Shown here: in pieces, positions 1 through 11,786 of the stretch
Numbering within the stretch: position 1 is the stretch's first letter
How the letters are laid out: every line of letters starts with the position of its first letter
NCBI RefSeq assembly: GCF_001619985.1
Contig: NW_017264201.1
Location: forward strand, 1,302,001-1,366,000
Length of the DNA stretch: 64,000 nt
From: Xylona heveae TC161
Lineage: Eukaryota; Ascomycota; Xylonomycetes; Xylonales; Xylonaceae
Direction of reading: 5' to 3'
Made by a program: the position numbers and the translations under genes
Notes under the pieces: generated by a model
Database searches by the model: none
What the model was told of the DNA's origin: nothing
The model's input: the letters and a program-made list of their open reading frames with translations, nothing else

Positions 1-865
1 TCTCAATGGAGACGCTATGCTGGTCGACGTTGCCGATGCAGAAGTCCTTGGAGCGTTTCAACTTACCGTCGTCGTCATAGAAGGCAATGCGTATCCGCTT
101 GAGATTGCGGAGGAACAAAAGACATGTCTGCTGTAGATCGCCAAGTTGCTTGAAAATGGTTGCATGGAGATGCTGGAGCTCCCTCGGGTCTCCCTTCTGG
201 TGGAGATGAAGGGTCATGCGGGTTAACGGGCGAGGAAGCTCCTCTTCGGTGTCTTTCCATACCGGTAACACCATGCCAAGCCCAAGGTCACCCTTTTCGT
301 GTTTGAAGTAGAAGGAGAAATTACCAGACTGTATGAAGACCTTCCAGGCGGCAATAAAGACGGACTTGAACCCAATACCCTTGGCTCCAATATACCCGTA
401 TGACGCCGCCTTTGTGCTTTCTCCTACAGTGCAAATGGCCGACAAGTCGTGTTCGGTGAATCCATCCTCGTTGCATTCAACAATGATGCGATCGGGATGG
501 ACATCGAAGGAGACGTAGGGTAGGGCGCCTCTGGCCGTGGCGTGAGTGAAGCGGTTATCATCTGCGTTCTGGAGCAGTTCGAATACGAACCGCGCATCGC
601 TACCGTAAATGTTCTTGGCAAGACTGAATGTTTCGAGTCAGCAGGTGTTTAAAATTGAAATCTCATGCCCGCTGTCATGCACGGTGATTACACACGTTTT
701 GATGGAATGCGCTGCCAAGTGATCTTTGGCGAGCATGCTCTCCTCGATGATGCGCCGAATGTCTGGATTCCAAGATTCGATTTCCTCTAGAATCGCATCA
801 TCGACGAACCCGTACCCCTTGGCGATGCCCAATACCGTTCTCTTCGCATCTTCTTTGCTGGTCAT
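1..865 (-). CDS. HSP90-like (GHKL) ATPase-domain protein, NO VEIN/sacsin type, partial
   Basis: The 3' part of this gene lies beyond the left edge. Two exons are visible, 696-865 and 1-623, joined across a 72-bp intron. I start at the ATG at 865, because the family opens with a short helical stretch (here MTSKEDAKRTVLGIAKGYGF); an in-frame ATG at 928 is less likely. Exon 2 shows the Bergerat-fold ATP site: the N-box FELLQNADDN and later the glycine box GYIGAKGIGFKSVF. This is the fold of HSP90, histidine kinases and the plant NO VEIN/sacsin group. In fungi these are large proteins of unknown role, so function beyond ATP binding is not claimed. The fold and gene structure are clear. The biological role is unknown. 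Confidence 0.85.
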
Positions 866-2065
866 GCTTACCGGTCGAGTCGCGAAGCTGGTAAGGTTGA
901 ATCGATCCCATTGAGTTGCAACACGCAAATCGGAAGGGAAAGTGGAATTGTAGGGACATCACTTATCTCGCGTTCCGCCTGCTGACAGTTGAATGGCCTT
1001 GGCGCCATATGAAACTGCACCCGTTTCCTTTTGCCCGGTAAAATGCTCGAGCCTTGCATGCTGGGTGCCAGCATGCCTGTCAACTACAAGGTTCGATTGA
1101 TAAAGTACCCGAGAGTCCTTGCTTGTCCAAATTATGCTCCGAGATATTCCAAAAACAGAAATACAATTGTTACACCAAATTTGAATAAATAAATAAATAA
1201 AAAATAAAAAAAGGAGCGGAATTTTAGTAAGTTATCAAATGACAGAAATTCCTTTGTTTATCTCTTAGACATAGATGGTTGATATGTAAGGCAATTGGCG
1301 TGCCGAGACCAGGGTCCACTAGAGAAAATTAGTGTTGGTTCATCACAGTAGATTATGACAGTATCATTCTATACAAACTTCATCACTTCCACCGTACTCC
1401 CAACTCGTCTAAACTTTCAGATTTCTCCCCATACAAACTTCGTTATAGTGAGGACTTCAGCAGGGATTGGGGCTCAATTAGCGAGCCATATCTCCCATTT
1501 CTGGTCATTATCCTGCTTCGGGAAGCAGGCGGAAGTTCCGGGCAAGAAGTACTCCAAGACTGTACAGGAAATTCTCAGTTCAACCATCATTTTCGTTGCC
1601 AGAATCGATCCATTGTAGCAAGGATTACTGGATTGCAATAGCATCGTCTTACGGAGTAAGGCCTAAGTTAACGATAAGCATAGTACAAATAATTGTAGTG
1701 CAATATCCACCAACCAAGCGAAACTCTACGCGTTGGACTCAAACAACCACGCGCACGCGCGCGCTTCGGCCCGCAACGTAAACGACAAGGAACAAGTAAT
1801 AAACTGCCCGAGGCACACATGGCACATAAACTGTAATATAGAGTAATTTATTACTATATTTTAATCCGTTCCATACGGTCAAGGCCACACAATCTCTCAT
1901 AGATACAATTTCCATTCCTCTCCATTCTACCCCCCCAAGACCATTGCTGCGGAAACCCTCTTTTGGTCCTTCTGACAACACGGCGCCCCTTCCTTAACTT
2001 TTCCCCCCACCTCGAGAGGTCCCATAGTTGCCCCCTTCCTCGGCCAGTCGACGAACACACTCTAT
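866..2065. other. Intergenic, divergent promoter region
   Basis: This 1.2-kb spacer separates the divergent ATPase and acetyltransferase genes. It holds an A-rich AAATAAATAAATA tract near 1183-1213 and a short alternating CG/CA run near 1749-1762. I see no convincing gene in it. Confidence 0.6.
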
Positions 2066-2392
2066 ATGCCCTCCGCTCTACACCCGAATATTACCATCGC
2101 CGCTTGCGAGGAAGAGCACATCGCTTCCGCCAAGCGGCTGAATGCGCTTCTCCTTCCCGTGCGCTACGCGGATAAATTCTACAGCGAGATCCTCACAGAC
2201 GATGTGGTCGCCAGTCTGACGCTTGTCGCGCTCTGGAACGATACCCCGCGTAGGTCGGCTGCTTTGGGATCAGATGGCGTCGAAACCTCCAGCAGCGGTG
2301 GCGGGGATGCGGCGAGTGGTAATGGCACAGGCGCGATGGGTGCTGGAGAAGGGACAAAGGAGGAGACAGCTGCACCAACAACACCGTTAGGA

Positions 2393-2423
<31 letters not shown>

Positions 2424-2863
2424 CAACTAAAACAAGTGGACCAGGGCGCGTGGTAGGCTTTGTTCGATGTCGATTGGACATGTCCTCGGCAGCTCTCCCT
2501 TCAAGCTCGTCAGACGGTACGACGGGAACAACTCCGCGCTTGTACATATCCACAATATGCGTATTACCTGCGTTTGCGAGAATTGGAGTAGGCTCTGCGC
2601 TGCTCAGAGAGGTCATCAAGACTGCAGTTGCGGATTACGGCGCCGGCACGGTCTACGCGCATGTCTGGGAGGCCAATCAGGAGGCTATAGACTGGTACAC
2701 CCAACGGGGGTTCGCAGCAGAAGGGGAGCTTGTTAGAGGGTATTATCGCAAACTGCGACCAGATGGGGCCTGGGTAATAACAAGAAAACTTGGGGTAAGA
2801 GATGGACTGGGTGGTCTTGAAGACGGTTGGAGAACGGCCAAATCCGCGAAACCGGTTCAATGA
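2066..2863 (+). CDS. GNAT N-terminal acetyltransferase, NAA50-like
   Basis: This is a single-exon gene of 265 aa. The first 70 residues include YADKFYSEIL, typical of NAA50/San acetyltransferases, which acetylate protein N-termini starting with Met-hydrophobic residues. The C-terminal half carries the acetyl-CoA-binding strand and loop (ICVLPAFARIGVGSALLREV), then AHVWEANQEAIDWYTQRGF and the YYRKL end, all characteristic of the family. Residues about 75-135 are a low-complexity insert rich in Gly, Ala and Thr, with an alanine tract encoded by a GCA repeat. Metazoan NAA50 is about 170 aa, so the extra length is that insert plus a C-terminal tail. Family assignment is firm, but substrate specificity is inferred. 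Confidence 0.85.
2392..2427. repeat. GCA/ACA trinucleotide microsatellite inside coding sequence
   Basis: About eight GCA units run into four ACA units. In the NAA50 frame they encode an Ala run followed by Thr residues. The tract is likely variable in length between strains. Confidence 0.9.
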
Positions 2864-3228
2864 CAGCCGCTATGTACATCTTTGCTACACAATCTCTTAT
2901 GCGCCGGGAACCTCTTTCGTCTGGGATGCTTCAAGACTTTTGAATAACGTCACCGTAACGTCTAATGACTTTGGTTGGAAATTTTCATTCATAAATGCAG
3001 TACCTAAGGTGCCTGAATATACCACTGAAGAGGAAGAAAGGGAAAGAAAAAGAAAAAGAAAAAGGGAAAAGGGAAAAGGGGAAAAGGCGTTCATCGGTTT
3101 GCGCAACAATGACAGTACATTACATGGACATCTCAAAAAACCAGCTAGCTACATCCTTTAGAAAGAAAAAAGAACAAACCTGGGCTGTCTAGTTATGTTT
3201 AACCCACGGGAAGCTCAACTATACACCC
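2864..3228. other. Intergenic between convergent genes, with polypurine tract
   Basis: The spacer between convergent 3' ends contains a nearly pure purine run (GGAAAGAAAAAGAAAAAG-like) at about 3031-3087. No gene is visible. Confidence 0.7.
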
Positions 3229-5032
3229 CTATTTCTTCTCGCGAATTGGGGACACGGGTGGTGAGGCCGTCAATGGGCCGGCAACAAGCGCAATCAATGC
3301 TGCACCTACACCACTTCCGTCTTTGGCGATGCCGATGCGGATCTTCTTTTCGCCCTTTGCTCCAATCTCAGGAATCTCCCGAAGAGCCTCGCGGAGGTAG
3401 TCTTCGAATCCAGGGTAGTATTCTACCAAACTGCCATCGACACCAATGTCCACCACATCATCCTCGTCATTGCCCACTCCACCAGTCGGCGGCAAGTCGA
3501 CGACAGGAGCAGCAGACGCTTGCACACCCTCTGCTGCCGTCTTGGCAGCCTCGCCAACCTCGAGGTTCTGAACATGCTCCTTGACCTTTGATGCGGCGTG
3601 GGAAGCCGAAGCAGAGGTCTTGCCGAGACGGCCACTCTTGTGTACAATACCAGCAATGGGGACGGCACTGAGACGTGCGGCGCGCTTTCCAATGGCTGCG
3701 GCGAGTACCTTGACGGCCTCAGCATCCTCAGTGCTGGCCGCGCTGATGCCCAGCTCCTTGTCCAGAGTTTGCTTGATAACCTTGAGTCCGTAGCTTGTGT
3801 CTCCGGCAACAATACTCAAGAAACTGGTGTCAAGGCCCCATTGGGTAAACAATGGAGAGTCGGGCGCAATATTGGTGGTCGAATGAATGTCGTTTGAGCT
3901 AGAATCCTCGTCCTTGAACAGCATGACCTTGGGATCCTTGACCAATGCAAGCATTGCGCGACGCAAAATCTCGCCCAAAAACATGCCCGAGACACGCTTC
4001 TCAAACATTTGGATACCGGGGTTAACACTTTCCTTGTCCAGCGCTTCGTCATAAGAAGTGTTTGGAAGCACACGAAGACCATTGTCAAATGAACCCCACT
4101 CCGTGTTGACAATCATCTCGCCAGTCGAGTCATCGTAGTTTGCGCCCGATGCGGCCGGCAATTTTGTGATATTTTTGAGTTTCTCCACGTAGGCGCCATT
4201 CGTTCCCGTGCCAAAAATTGCGCCCAGAAGCGTACCCGTCTTTCCTGGGGAAGTATATGATCGAGCCATCAATGTTCCCACGGTATCATTCACCAGGGCG
4301 GCAACCCGGACGGGGAGGTGCAATTCATCAATTTCATCCTGGAGGAGGACGCAAACGTCCTTGCCGACGGCGTCGGCAATGTCAAAACCCTTGGTCCACC
4401 GAATCAAGGTTCCGCGGTTGATTCCATGTTGCTGTACAGGAAAGCTGAAGGTGAAACCCAGCTGAAAAATCTCCTCTTCTCTGAAGCCCTCGGATATGCT
4501 CATTGTCCTCCGACGACGGACGACGGCTTGAAAGTGATCATTATGGTGGGTCTTCAGGAAGACCTCAATCTGCTTGGCCAAGAAGGAGAAGAGCTCTTTG
4601 GAAGTCTTTGCGACCATGAGCTCGCGAGGAATGGCCACCTTGGATTGCGTGAGCGAGAATGTGGTGTTTCCGCGCAGCTGAATGGAGCAGACGCGGAAAT
4701 TGGTACCGCCGAGGTCGACAGCGAGATACAGTCCCTTTGGTTACTTGCGTTAATCGACGGACTTGAAACTTTGAAGATTGGAACATATCGCTACCTTTTC
4801 AGTGCCATTGGGAACGGACGTAACGTATGTTGGAATCTGGCTCAAAGTTGAACCCGAATGGGAAAGACCCTCGTCTTGTGAAGCAGAAGTGTTAACTGGG
4901 TTCGGAAAAAAAGATTAGACAAAGCATGAGCTTACCCATCTCGCGAAGGAATTCCTTCACTCCCTTGTTGACATCCTCATTCGTGTAGATAAACTCATCG
5001 GCCACCTTCTGTACTTCTTCCTTCCACGACAT
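3229..5032 (-). CDS. glkA: Glucokinase (hexokinase family)
   Basis: The enzyme phosphorylates glucose at C6 with ATP in the cytosol, the first step of glycolysis. Three exons (4936-5032, 4795-4895, 3229-4734) join in frame to 567 aa; the introns are 40 and 60 bp. Visible family motifs are LAVDLGGTNFR (phosphate-1), RWTKGF (sugar binding), VNDTVGTLMA (phosphate-2 with the catalytic Asp), GTGTNGAY and NTEWGSF. The sequence reads as the glucokinase rather than the HxkA branch. Oddity: fungal glucokinases are usually about 490-510 aa. Here roughly 60 extra residues rich in Ala, Ser, Val and Asp sit between the helix ending SGRLGK and the conserved DIGVDGSLVEYYPGF. The insert is in one uninterrupted exon, so it is not an unspliced intron with a stop. 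Confidence 0.93.
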
Positions 5033-6380
5033 GATTACAGCTCTCGACAAGTGAGACGAAAACTTAGTGTTGGGGAAGGTGAGAATGGGGAAAGAAGTTA
5101 AGAGTACGAGAGATCACTCAGAAATAGAAATAAATTTTGTTTTCGTGGCAAGGTAGAGGTATATACTCTCGAAAATATTCACAGGCACCGATTGAGGAGA
5201 AGCAATGAGCTATATAGGGGGCATGATCGTGTTGGGCCAAGAGGAAATGGGTGATCCACTTTGTATTTCTAGAGGTCGAGGTTGTGGACTAAACCGGCAG
5301 GTGGGGTGAGGCGGAGGGGGGCGCGCCAGGCGTCATCAGACTCCGCGTCGTGCCTGGATTGACTGGAGCCCCAGACTATTGACAGACGGACAGGGAAATG
5401 GCCGGAAATGTCTCGATTCGGTCTCGCCACTTTTTATTTTTTATTTTTTGCCTTCAATTTTGGCTCGACCCCGAGGGCTAGAGTATCAATAGTTTTGACG
5501 TGGAATTTATTTTGTTGCATATATGATGCGAAGTGCTAATTGCCACTAAGACTTTGTGGTTATGGGGGAATGAACCACCTCTCCCCTTTCTCTCTCCACT
5601 GTTCGGCCATGACCCCAAGTTTGCGGGGAAAAGGGGTCAGGATCAACACGAAAAGTTGGGGATCCCTCGTTCCGTAACAATCAGGCTATAACTTCACGAG
5701 GCGCCATTGCAATCATAGATTCTCATCGACGAATATAATTTTCATTTTCCGCTTTCCCAATGGCACATAGAAAAGCCCATCTAAACGAGGAAACGCCGCC
5801 AAGTGTAGGTCTTCCTCGCGTGACTTGAGGCATTTCGGCTGGGCTTGGGAATCAGATGGCAACCACACCTTGAAAAATTATGGCTGAAGCGGATGGGCTT
5901 TGGGCAGAAGAAAATCACCTTACAATTCATCCGCTTGGGGGGGGGCTTGCAAATTCGCAAGTTCTCTACTCTCATGGACAGAGACGCCTAAAAATACGCG
6001 GCGCGGTGCTTTGGGTACGAAGGGGCATTTTCTGTATGGGTCCATACTGTAGGTTAGTTCTAACCAAAAGTTGACGAGCGAGGGAGGCCGAGATCTTGTT
6101 CCATCTGATGAGATGTGCGCTTCGCCAACCGTAGTATGGCGCAGTACAAGTACCGGTCTTATTACCTAAAACTTCGTCATAGTAAAGTACTACTACTCTA
6201 TCTAAGAACACCGGCCTCACGGCAATAACTGAGCGATGAGCGCTCAATTCGAGTGTTTCAGCGGAGCCTGATTACATAATCCTACGCTCGTCCTTCGCGA
6301 TGGTATCCGACATCAAGCAAGTGTGAGAGAGTCCAAATCGGCCGACTCGCGCGCTGAATTCCAAGCCTGTGAGGATAATC
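5033..6380. other. Intergenic, divergent promoter region
   Basis: This 1.35-kb spacer lies between divergent glucokinase and MIC19. A T-rich tract with repeated TTTTTATTTTT lies near 5430-5450. Small reading frames on both strands show no family resemblance. Confidence 0.55.
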
Positions 6381-7037
6381 ATGGGTGCCAATAACTCCAA
6401 GCCCGAGGCACAGACCTCGCAGCATATTTTCACAGGGTTTGTTTCTTCCGCTCGGCCCAATTGCCTTCCCAATGCCTCATCTCATCTAATTTTGCAGTGA
6501 ATCGCCTGTCCGATTCTCCCAGAACCTCATCGATAGTCTCCAGAACAGCGCAGAGGTATGAAACTGCTTGCATCGCCTAATTCGTCATGCGCATTATATT
6601 AAAATAGGGTGTTCTAGACGGATTCCACGAGGGCCAAGGCTCTGGAGTTGCACATCCAAGCCCGCGTTGCTGAGGAGTTGGAGCGGTTACAGACTCGTGA
6701 GTCTCAGATGCTCCAGGAGCTTTCAGAAAAGGTTTCCTCCGCCGAGCAGTCCAAACCTGCCGCTGAGATATCGGAAGCCGCGCAGTCTGCTGGCGACAAG
6801 CTGCGTGATCTCGGACGGGACAGCGTTCAGAAGGAAATTGCAGAGCTGCGGCAGAGGCTCGAGGGTCGGAGAAAGCTAGAGGATCTGGACAAGGACGTCG
6901 AACACGCAAAGGAGGATGTTGTCAAATGCTTGAGAATAAACGACCGTCGGCCGCTCGACTGCTACAAGGAGGTCTCCACATTCAAGACCCAAGTGGCTCG
7001 CCTCGAAAAGGGATTCGTCGACAGAGTGATTGGTTAG
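6381..7037 (+). CDS. mic19: MICOS complex subunit MIC19 (CHCH protein)
   Basis: This is a small subunit of the MICOS complex, which shapes crista junctions at the mitochondrial inner membrane. Exons are 6381-6436, 6498-6555 and 6618-7037, giving 177 aa. The N-terminus MGANNSKPEA fits an N-myristoylation signal, as known for MIC19. ESPVRFSQNLIDSLQ is the fungal MIC19/AIM13 signature, followed by a charged coiled coil (about residues 45-125). The C-terminal CHCH-type segment has cysteines spaced as C-x10-C (CLRINDRRPLDC). The first two exons are too short to show as open frames and were placed by splice sites and family resemblance. Assignment is confident. Confidence 0.88.
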
Positions 7038-7429
7038 AACTAGACGAAGCGTATGGGATTTCCGTCGGTGTTGGCATCTTGTTGTTGATGTATTATAGAG
7101 TAGAACAGCGCGGCGTTATATCGCGCAAGTGCAAAGACTCATGAAATACAAAATTGTCCTCAAACATTTCTCCAAAAGTGGTTCCAGCGCCTCCTCATTC
7201 ACGGTACATACATAAAAGGTTCAATTAGGCTGCTGTTCTGCCTAGATATTTGGTATATATATCTATGCCCTTTAAATTAGCCTTGGCCATCAAGATCATT
7301 CTGGTCTTGTCGAAGTGCAGTCTATTCGTGAGCGGCCCCCGTGACTTCCACGACAAAAGCACTACCCAAAAGGATCGCTGGCTCCTCGATATTGTTATGC
7401 TCATAACTAAATTCATGGCTGATTAGCGA
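7038..7429. other. Intergenic between convergent genes
   Basis: This 390-bp stretch separates the convergent MIC19 and phosphatase genes. No gene is supported. Confidence 0.6.
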
Positions 7430-8278
7430 CTATCTTTTAACAGTGATGCGTGAGATAAAATACCTTAGGGTTCCAACACCGCCAGCTTCGAGAAGCAGTG
7501 CTGGATTGTCTTCAAGCGGCTTGTTCACCCATCTCATGGCGAAAGCCCTAAGGATGTGCCCGTGACCAACCAAAAGTATATCCCCGCAGCTTTCCTCATG
7601 AGAGAAACCATCCATAATCGGCTGCTGAAATCTCGTGCGAATGTCATGTATCAGTTGGTCGAGCCGTCTTGTAACATCCTTTGGAGACCTATCGAGGAAG
7701 GTTAGATGTTCGGAGGCCCTTAGAGAATGCTGGAACAAAGAATAACCCACTCTCCACCAGGACAACCTTCTCGCCAAATGTCCCATTGTTCACTCTGGCC
7801 CTCTTGGCGCCTTTTTTCTCTGATTTGTTGACTAGTCAAGCCCTCGTAATCACCATAGTCCCACTCCCTGATAGCCTCGGTGATTTGGATCTTTGCTTCG
7901 CTCTTGACCTCCTCGTCAGGATAACCGCGCTGTTCCTGCCATGGTAATTTGTCCCTGCACCCTATGTTGAGCAGCTCAAGAGTCCGTTGAGCTCGGCGTC
8001 GTGGGGAGACATAGCTATCGCACATCAATATAAACGGTTAGCTCGGAAGCCGGCAGAGAAATAGCAACGATCGCGCAGCTAGGAAATGCACGTGTGGCCT
8101 ACACATGGGCAAGTTTGGAGGGGACGATAAGTCGATTGTTTCCAACGAGCGCTTGTCCTGTTGCTCTAATACGCTTTTCGCCATTGGCTGTGAGAGGCAG
8201 CTCTGTTGTTCCAGTGTGTCGTCCATTTAACGACCACTCCGTCTCGCCATGCCGGATAAAGAAGACACGAGGGGTCAT
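7430..8278 (-). CDS. Histidine phosphatase (phosphoglycerate mutase-like), SHB17 type
   Basis: Three exons (8103-8278, 7751-8014, 7688-7430) encode 232 aa. The first ATG is at 8278; the frame opens further upstream only with a TTG. The N-terminal RHGETEWS motif holds the catalytic His that becomes phosphorylated. [21 protein letters not shown] and the second catalytic His in VGHGHILR follow in the order of the family. The WDYGDYEG stretch is typical of the yeast SHB17 group, sedoheptulose-1,7-bisphosphatases of the riboneogenesis route. Other members are broad sugar-phosphate phosphatases, so the substrate is inferred. The gene is convergent with MIC19. Confidence 0.87.
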
Positions 8279-10070
8279 GGCTCTCAACCGGGGTGTGAAC
8301 TATGCTTAGAATTGATCTCGAATGTCACTGATAAATTCCCCTGTCAAAACCGGGCAGGCCAATAGAAGGGGAAAGGATATGACAGGCAGGGCAAGAGACG
8401 ACCAGTCGCTGAGCTGGGCAAATGTCGTAAGAAGTACAGAGTTAAGCTACGTTAAGCTGGGTTGATTAGACTCGCCGCATTCGGTGAGTCGCAGGAAATT
8501 ACCGTGGTACGTTTTGCTGGAACGATGAGCCAACGCCCAGATATTTAAACAGAACACATTGCGAGATGAGATTTCAGGACTACGGTATACGCCAGCAGAT
8601 AATTAATTCGTTGCTATGAGGGCGAGCGTAGTCTTATGGCTTGACGGCCAACGCGAGGTGCGACGTTCTTGGTCGACCTGTCTGGATGTAGGAAAATACG
8701 GTTAACCGATACGTCACTTCCCACTCGTCGTTAATAAGGCTAACCAACTGCAAGCCAACTCAAACTTAACTTAGCTATAACGTAATTCCCAAGCGACCCG
8801 AACAGGCAGCAATCCCATACACAAATAGGCGATTTTTATAGAATTGATACCTCAACAAACACTTGTTGTTTTAACTTGAAATTAGGCATACTGATTCTCT
8901 AGGGCTAGATATATACATACAAGGAAGTTTGAATATTTTTTTGGTCAGTTTTTCAGATATTTTTCTGAATTTTTATGTATTTGAGACTAGAAATAGTATA
9001 TAATTTTTATTGTGAAGGATGTAATCAAGCACGCTTCCTATAAATAAGACAGCTATCTAGTATAAACCTCTAGACCCCATGGCAGAAATATCTATTCAAA
9101 ACCTCTTACTGTTGTTGAGATATAATCATACAATTGTACAGGATTTCAACCTGTTCGGGTCGCCTGGGTGTTTGGGTCGCTTGGGAATTACGTTAGTTTC
9201 CTTACCTGAGCAACCCCTTCTTAACATTGATGTTTCGGAAATCTCTCGTCCGCCTGCTGCATTTGCCGACATCGGTCTGTCTCTAATCCATATCACAAAA
9301 GGCTGTATTTTGATTGACCTTTGTTGCTCCGACCGGTTTCCACGCTCCACATGGGGAGTCTTTCTGATTGTCGTAAATCCATCCAATAATAGTACCTTGT
9401 TAAAACGCACAATACGCCATGTCATATGCTTATCATGAATAGATTTGTGCAAATCCGCCGTGACATAAATGTGAAGAGAGTTAGCGACCCTACAGGGGTC
9501 AAATCGGAACATGCTCGCTCCCGCATTCCCTCTACGGATGTGGGAGAAGTTAAAGTAGACCCGCCATGGATAACTAAAGCATGGCACGAGGCCTGTCTGT
9601 AAGTTTGTTAGGGGCGTTGGATCGCTATTCTCTTATCTCTGGCTTTTCTGCTGCCCTCTAGCTACTAATCTAGCCGTTCTTGGCTCGACAAATTCTTCTC
9701 CCCCCTCACCCCCCCCGACTCCGGAGCTTCAATTAGTTAACCCCAACACTGATTTTCCGCGGGCTGATAATCGTTGATTCTAGGGGACTGACCGGGTCTT
9801 GCCCCAGAACTTCAATGCTAATCTTTGACTACCATGTGTTCGGTGCCGGCCCGCTGGCAGGCCACTAACTCCAACTTTATGAACGAGGAAAGACATCCCA
9901 GACTATCCAATCATGTCGTAGTTGAAAATTTGGAACGCGATATCAGGGAGATAGGCAAGGAATGTTGATACCCGGTCAAAAAATATCAATAAATATCTAT
10001 AGCATCATGTCCGAAGGCCTGCCATTACTCTTTCATTAAACATATACAGAAATCAACGGGTTCAGACACG
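8279..10070. other. Gene-poor spacer between core and accessory regions
   Basis: This 1.8-kb spacer holds the inverted-repeat element listed separately. Overlapping open frames at 9079-9587 on both strands show no family features, and much of the one on the plus strand lies inside or next to that element. No gene is supported. Confidence 0.6.
8780..9193. mobile_element. MITE-like element with terminal inverted repeats and TA target duplication
   Basis: The left end reads ACGTAATTCCCAAGCGACCC and the right end is its exact reverse complement, ending at 9193. Both ends are flanked by TA (8778-8779 and 9194-9195), the target-site duplication of Tc1/mariner-Fot1-type elements. The left arm continues into CGAACAGG, which reappears inverted at 9150-9158. 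On the right the two parts of the arm are separated by a small duplicated segment. The interior is AT-rich and non-coding, so this would be a non-autonomous element moved by a transposase elsewhere. Confidence 0.72.
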
Positions 10071-11786
10071 ATGGAGCCAGCAGAAAAGGCAGAAAAAAGT
10101 TCCGTAACCGAGTTCAATCCTCAAACGGATATCGAGGCGTCCAAGAGTGATCATGAGCCGTATATTGATGTCCAGGCGGAGAAGAGCTACCGTCCGTCCT
10201 CCCCTTTATCCAGTTTTTCCCAAGCAATATTGACTTCATTCTAGTCAGAAAGCTCGACATGTATCTCCTGCCCTTCCTGTCTCTCATGTACTTTTTCAAC
10301 TCTGTCGACCGGACAAATCTAGGAAATGCTAAAACAGACGTAGGGAATAATCCTCTTGAATTATCCGCAATGAATGTGCAGCAGAATAACTGACGCTCAG
10401 CTGGAGTAAACAGGGACTCGACAAGGATCTGAAATTTAAAGGAAATGAATATTCTTTGCTCATTCTCCTGTTCTATATTCCTTTTGGAACGCTCGATTTG
10501 CCTTTGAACATGCTTACCAAAAAGTACTCTGCTCGCTGGGTGCTGCCAACTCTCATGTGGGTATGGGGAAGTCTCGCCATGCTTCAATGCGCTGCGAAGA
10601 ATTTTGGTGGTTTGCTTGTTTTGCGTTTGCTCTTAGGGTCAGTTTCAATATCACGAAAGTGAAAAGTTTTGCTGACTTCCCATAGGGTTTGTGAAGCTGG
10701 ATTCTTTGCTGGCGTTGTGTTTTACTTCACCATCTTTTACTCTCGGGGAGAGTTGGGATTTCGAGTGGCAATATTTTTTGGATGCGCCCTGCTCGCTGCA
10801 GCATTTAGCGGTCTGATTTCTTATGGAGTCTTTCAAATCGGCGACAAACACGTCAAAGGCTGGATGTGGCTCATGATTATTGAGGGCGGGCTAACAGTCC
10901 TAATTGGTCTATTTGCCTACTTCTGGCTTCCGGCTTCTCCCTCAACGGCCTGGTTCCTGAACGATGCCGAAAAGGCTGCCGCAAAAGCGCGAAACTTGCG
11001 TGATTCATCGAGTAAAGTTGACACCAAGTTCAACTTGAAAGACTGCTTCCAAATTTGGAAAGACTGGAAATTCGCACTCTGGTGCATCATTGCATTTACA
11101 TACCCCGTGGCATTCGCGACGACCTCAAACTTTCTCCCTCAAATTGTCCAAAGACTTGGCTATTCTGTTATCAAAACGAACCTCTGGACTGTGGCACCCA
11201 ACGCAGTCGGTTTTGTGGTCCTCTTGCTATTCGCAAAATCTTCTGACTATTTCCGGGAACGGACTTTCCACGTCATCATTGCCCTCTGCATATCCATGGC
11301 TGGAATGCTGATTCTGATCATAATTGACGTCCTGGAAAATAAGGGTGTCGCCTATTTTGCATGCTTCTTAATGGCAGCTGGATCATACATCCCCAGTTGT
11401 CTTGTCCAATCTTGGCACAACAACAATAATCTTGACGAAAACTCTCGAGCCGCAACGACTGGCCTGCTTGTTGGTCTTGGAAATTTTGCCGGTATCCTAT
11501 CTGCAGGGACTTTCCGCGTAGAGTACGCACCAAAGTATATACCAACTCTCATAGCGAGTAAGTCGACCAGGCTAGCAGAATGATTTAGACAGATACTAAT
11601 TCTGCTCCAACAGCATGCATCTGTAACGTTATTGCTATAGTGGGCATCCTCATTTTGGGTTTATGGATGAAGGCCGAGAACAGACGACGGAACAAGGAGC
11701 AGGGAGTCAATCTTGAGGCAAAAGATGTGGACACCAGAGACCTTCCAGATGGCGAAAAATCGCCCAAATTTCGCTACTTCACTTAA
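10071..11786 (+). CDS. MFS transporter, Dal5/anion:cation symporter family
   Basis: Five exons (10071-10191, 10245-10339, 10414-10637, 10686-11557, 11614-11786) give 494 aa. The first exon is a hydrophilic N-terminal tail. RKLDMYLLPFLSLMYFFNSV, then DRTNLGNAKTD, is the classic first membrane segment and loop of the Dal5 family (allantoate, nicotinate, vitamin and other organic-anion permeases of the plasma membrane). About 12 membrane segments follow, with a cytosolic tail (AENRRRNKEQG) and an FRYFT end. The unusual GTCCGT donor of intron 1 is supported only by frame and family resemblance. The gene points toward an amidase 1.1 kb downstream, which suggests uptake of an amide or carboxylate, but the substrate is unknown. 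Confidence 0.88.

Noticed and set aside
9126-9587. 153-codon open frame on the minus strand
   Set aside because: It overlaps the right end of the MITE-like element and another open frame on the opposite strand, with no family resemblance or start context.
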